Assembly: GCF_004769405.1 (NCBI RefSeq) | Contig: NZ_RQES01000001.1 | Coordinates: 186,001 to 250,000, forward strand | Direction of reading: 5' to 3' | From: Leptospira selangorensis | GTDB taxonomy: Bacteria > Spirochaetota > Leptospiria > Leptospirales > Leptospiraceae | Length of the DNA: 64,000 bases | Shown: in pieces, positions 63,309-64,000 of the stretch | Layout: every line of letters begins with the position of its first letter | Numbering within the stretch: position 1 is the first letter of the stretch | Made by a program: the position numbers and the translations under genes | Notes under the pieces: generated by a model | What the model saw: the letters and a program-made list of their open reading frames with translations, nothing else | Database searches by the model: none | Told to the model about the DNA's origin: nothing

Positions 63309-64000
63309 TTACTCCAAACCGTATGTGCTTCTGATCTGGGAATCCGCCTTTTGGGTTTCCTCCCGATCCAAGATCAATGGAAGATCTATATTCAAAAATT
63401 TTAATTTTAAAAATTTGGACTTGGATTCCGAAATAATCCTTTTTAGATCCGCTAGACTATTGATCGGCTCTCCGTTTACTGATTCCAAAACCAGGTTCAG
63501 GAAATAATCCGAGGAAGAATTTACCGGATGGGCTAATTTTCTGTAAAGAACCACATCCGCTTTTTTGGTCCTGCCGATCCCATCTTCTATAAAATAATCG
63601 TATCTGTATAAGAACTGGCTGCCACCTGAAGTGCTTCCACTTCTGCTCCAAGCGCCGAGAAGATCTCTAGTCATCTCTTGGAATAATAACCCGCCAATCA
63701 TGGAATAATCGAAAGGATTATCGTATCTGTTTCTCATAAAATCGAAATCAGGCATTCTTTTGGCTTTAAATTCCACATCGATCAGTTTGCCGTTACGGAA
63801 TACCTTGAATCGGATCGGTTCACCGGAATATTTATCATCTACAGTTTCCGTAAAATCTACTCGGGCATCCTTATCCAAAGTAATGGTCCCGTTTCTTCCG
63901 ATTGTGAGACCGTCTATCTCTGTCAGATAATCTCCCTCTTTCAGATATCCATCTGCAGAACCGTTAGGAAGAATTCTGGTTACGAATACTCCTTCTAAAC
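63309..64000 (-). CDS. HtrA/PDZ-type protein, 5' part outside window
   Basis: The frame is open to the window end; the TTG near 63878 is an internal Leu codon, not a start. The visible C-terminal part has a PDZ domain opening L-E-G-V-F-V-T-R-I-L-P-N-G-S-A-D-G (about 63950-64000) and then a second PDZ-like half ending near the stop. This matches the layout of the C-terminal part of the next gene product, so the two are tandem paralogues. Whether the missing N-terminal part is an active protease cannot be seen. Confidence 0.8.
   Translation of the reverse strand, partial: LEGVFVTRILPNGSADGYLKEGDYLTEIDGLTIGRNGTITLDKDARVDFTETVDDKYSGEPIRFKVFRNGKLIDVEFKAKRMPDFDFMRNRYDNPFDYSMIGGLLFQEMTRDLLGAWSRSGSTSGGSQFLYRYDYFIEDGIGRTKKADVVLYRKLAHPVNSSSDYFLNLVLESVNGEPINSLADLKRIISESKSKFLKLKFLNIDLPLILDREETQKADSQIRSTYGLE

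Overview
The window looks like a chromosomal segment of a Leptospira species. The main signs are an LruC-domain lipoprotein with an N-terminal Cys lipobox, several DUF1574/SGNH-type proteins, relaxed spirochete lipoboxes (for example ending in Y-N-C or S-D-C), menaquinone biosynthesis, TonB-dependent uptake in a diderm, and AT-leaning DNA with compact ATGA or TAATG gene overlaps. I see no rRNA, tRNA, CRISPR array, insertion sequence or prophage. The species cannot be fixed from sequence reading alone.

Layout. 1-11.8 kb: end of a GPH-type sugar/cation symporter gene, a Xer-like tyrosine recombinase, a CheD-HDOD-AroK operon, a TraB-family membrane protein, a 7TMR-DISM/PAS/ATPase sensor, a FlgO/CsgG-like lipoprotein, a UDP-glucose pyrophosphorylase and an EAL protein. 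11.9-21.7 kb: a secreted papain-like protease with fibronectin repeats, then a self-contained Ton locus (three small lipoproteins, TonB-dependent receptor, Cys-rich lipoprotein, ExbB, ExbD, TonB). 21.9-28 kb: the methylmalonyl-CoA mutase operon (MutA, MutB, MeaB) behind a TerC-family protein. 28-38 kb: a YhhN protein, a ferritin-like protein with a histone-H1-like tail, an aminotransferase, a bile-acid/sodium symporter family protein, ribosomal protein L33, a DksA relative without a zinc finger, an O-antigen-ligase-like protein, a PrsW protease and the LruC-domain lipoprotein. 38-49.8 kb: MenG, an orphan ExbB/ExbD pair, MazG, then a minus-strand envelope-glycan island with two MBOAT/SGNH pairs and several glycosyltransferases. 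49.9-64 kb: QueA, a Lon-like protease, YbaB, an M30-like metalloprotease lipoprotein, an LRR lipoprotein, a Fur regulator overlapping a third SGNH gene and a GT-C gene, an RRM protein, a DUF4269 protein and two tandem HtrA/PDZ proteins, the last cut by the window end.

How the genes may work together. The strongest multi-gene systems are the eight-gene Ton locus, which could act as one uptake machine, and the 40.2-49.8 kb island, whose architecture fits assembly and O-acylation of a surface glycan by AlgI/DltB-like MBOATs paired with SGNH proteins. UDP-glucose pyrophosphorylase and the ligase-like protein may feed or use the same glycan pathways, but this is inference. Intergenic DNA holds a small family of palindromes (core GTNGGA-NN-TCCNAC) and two GC-rich structured segments.
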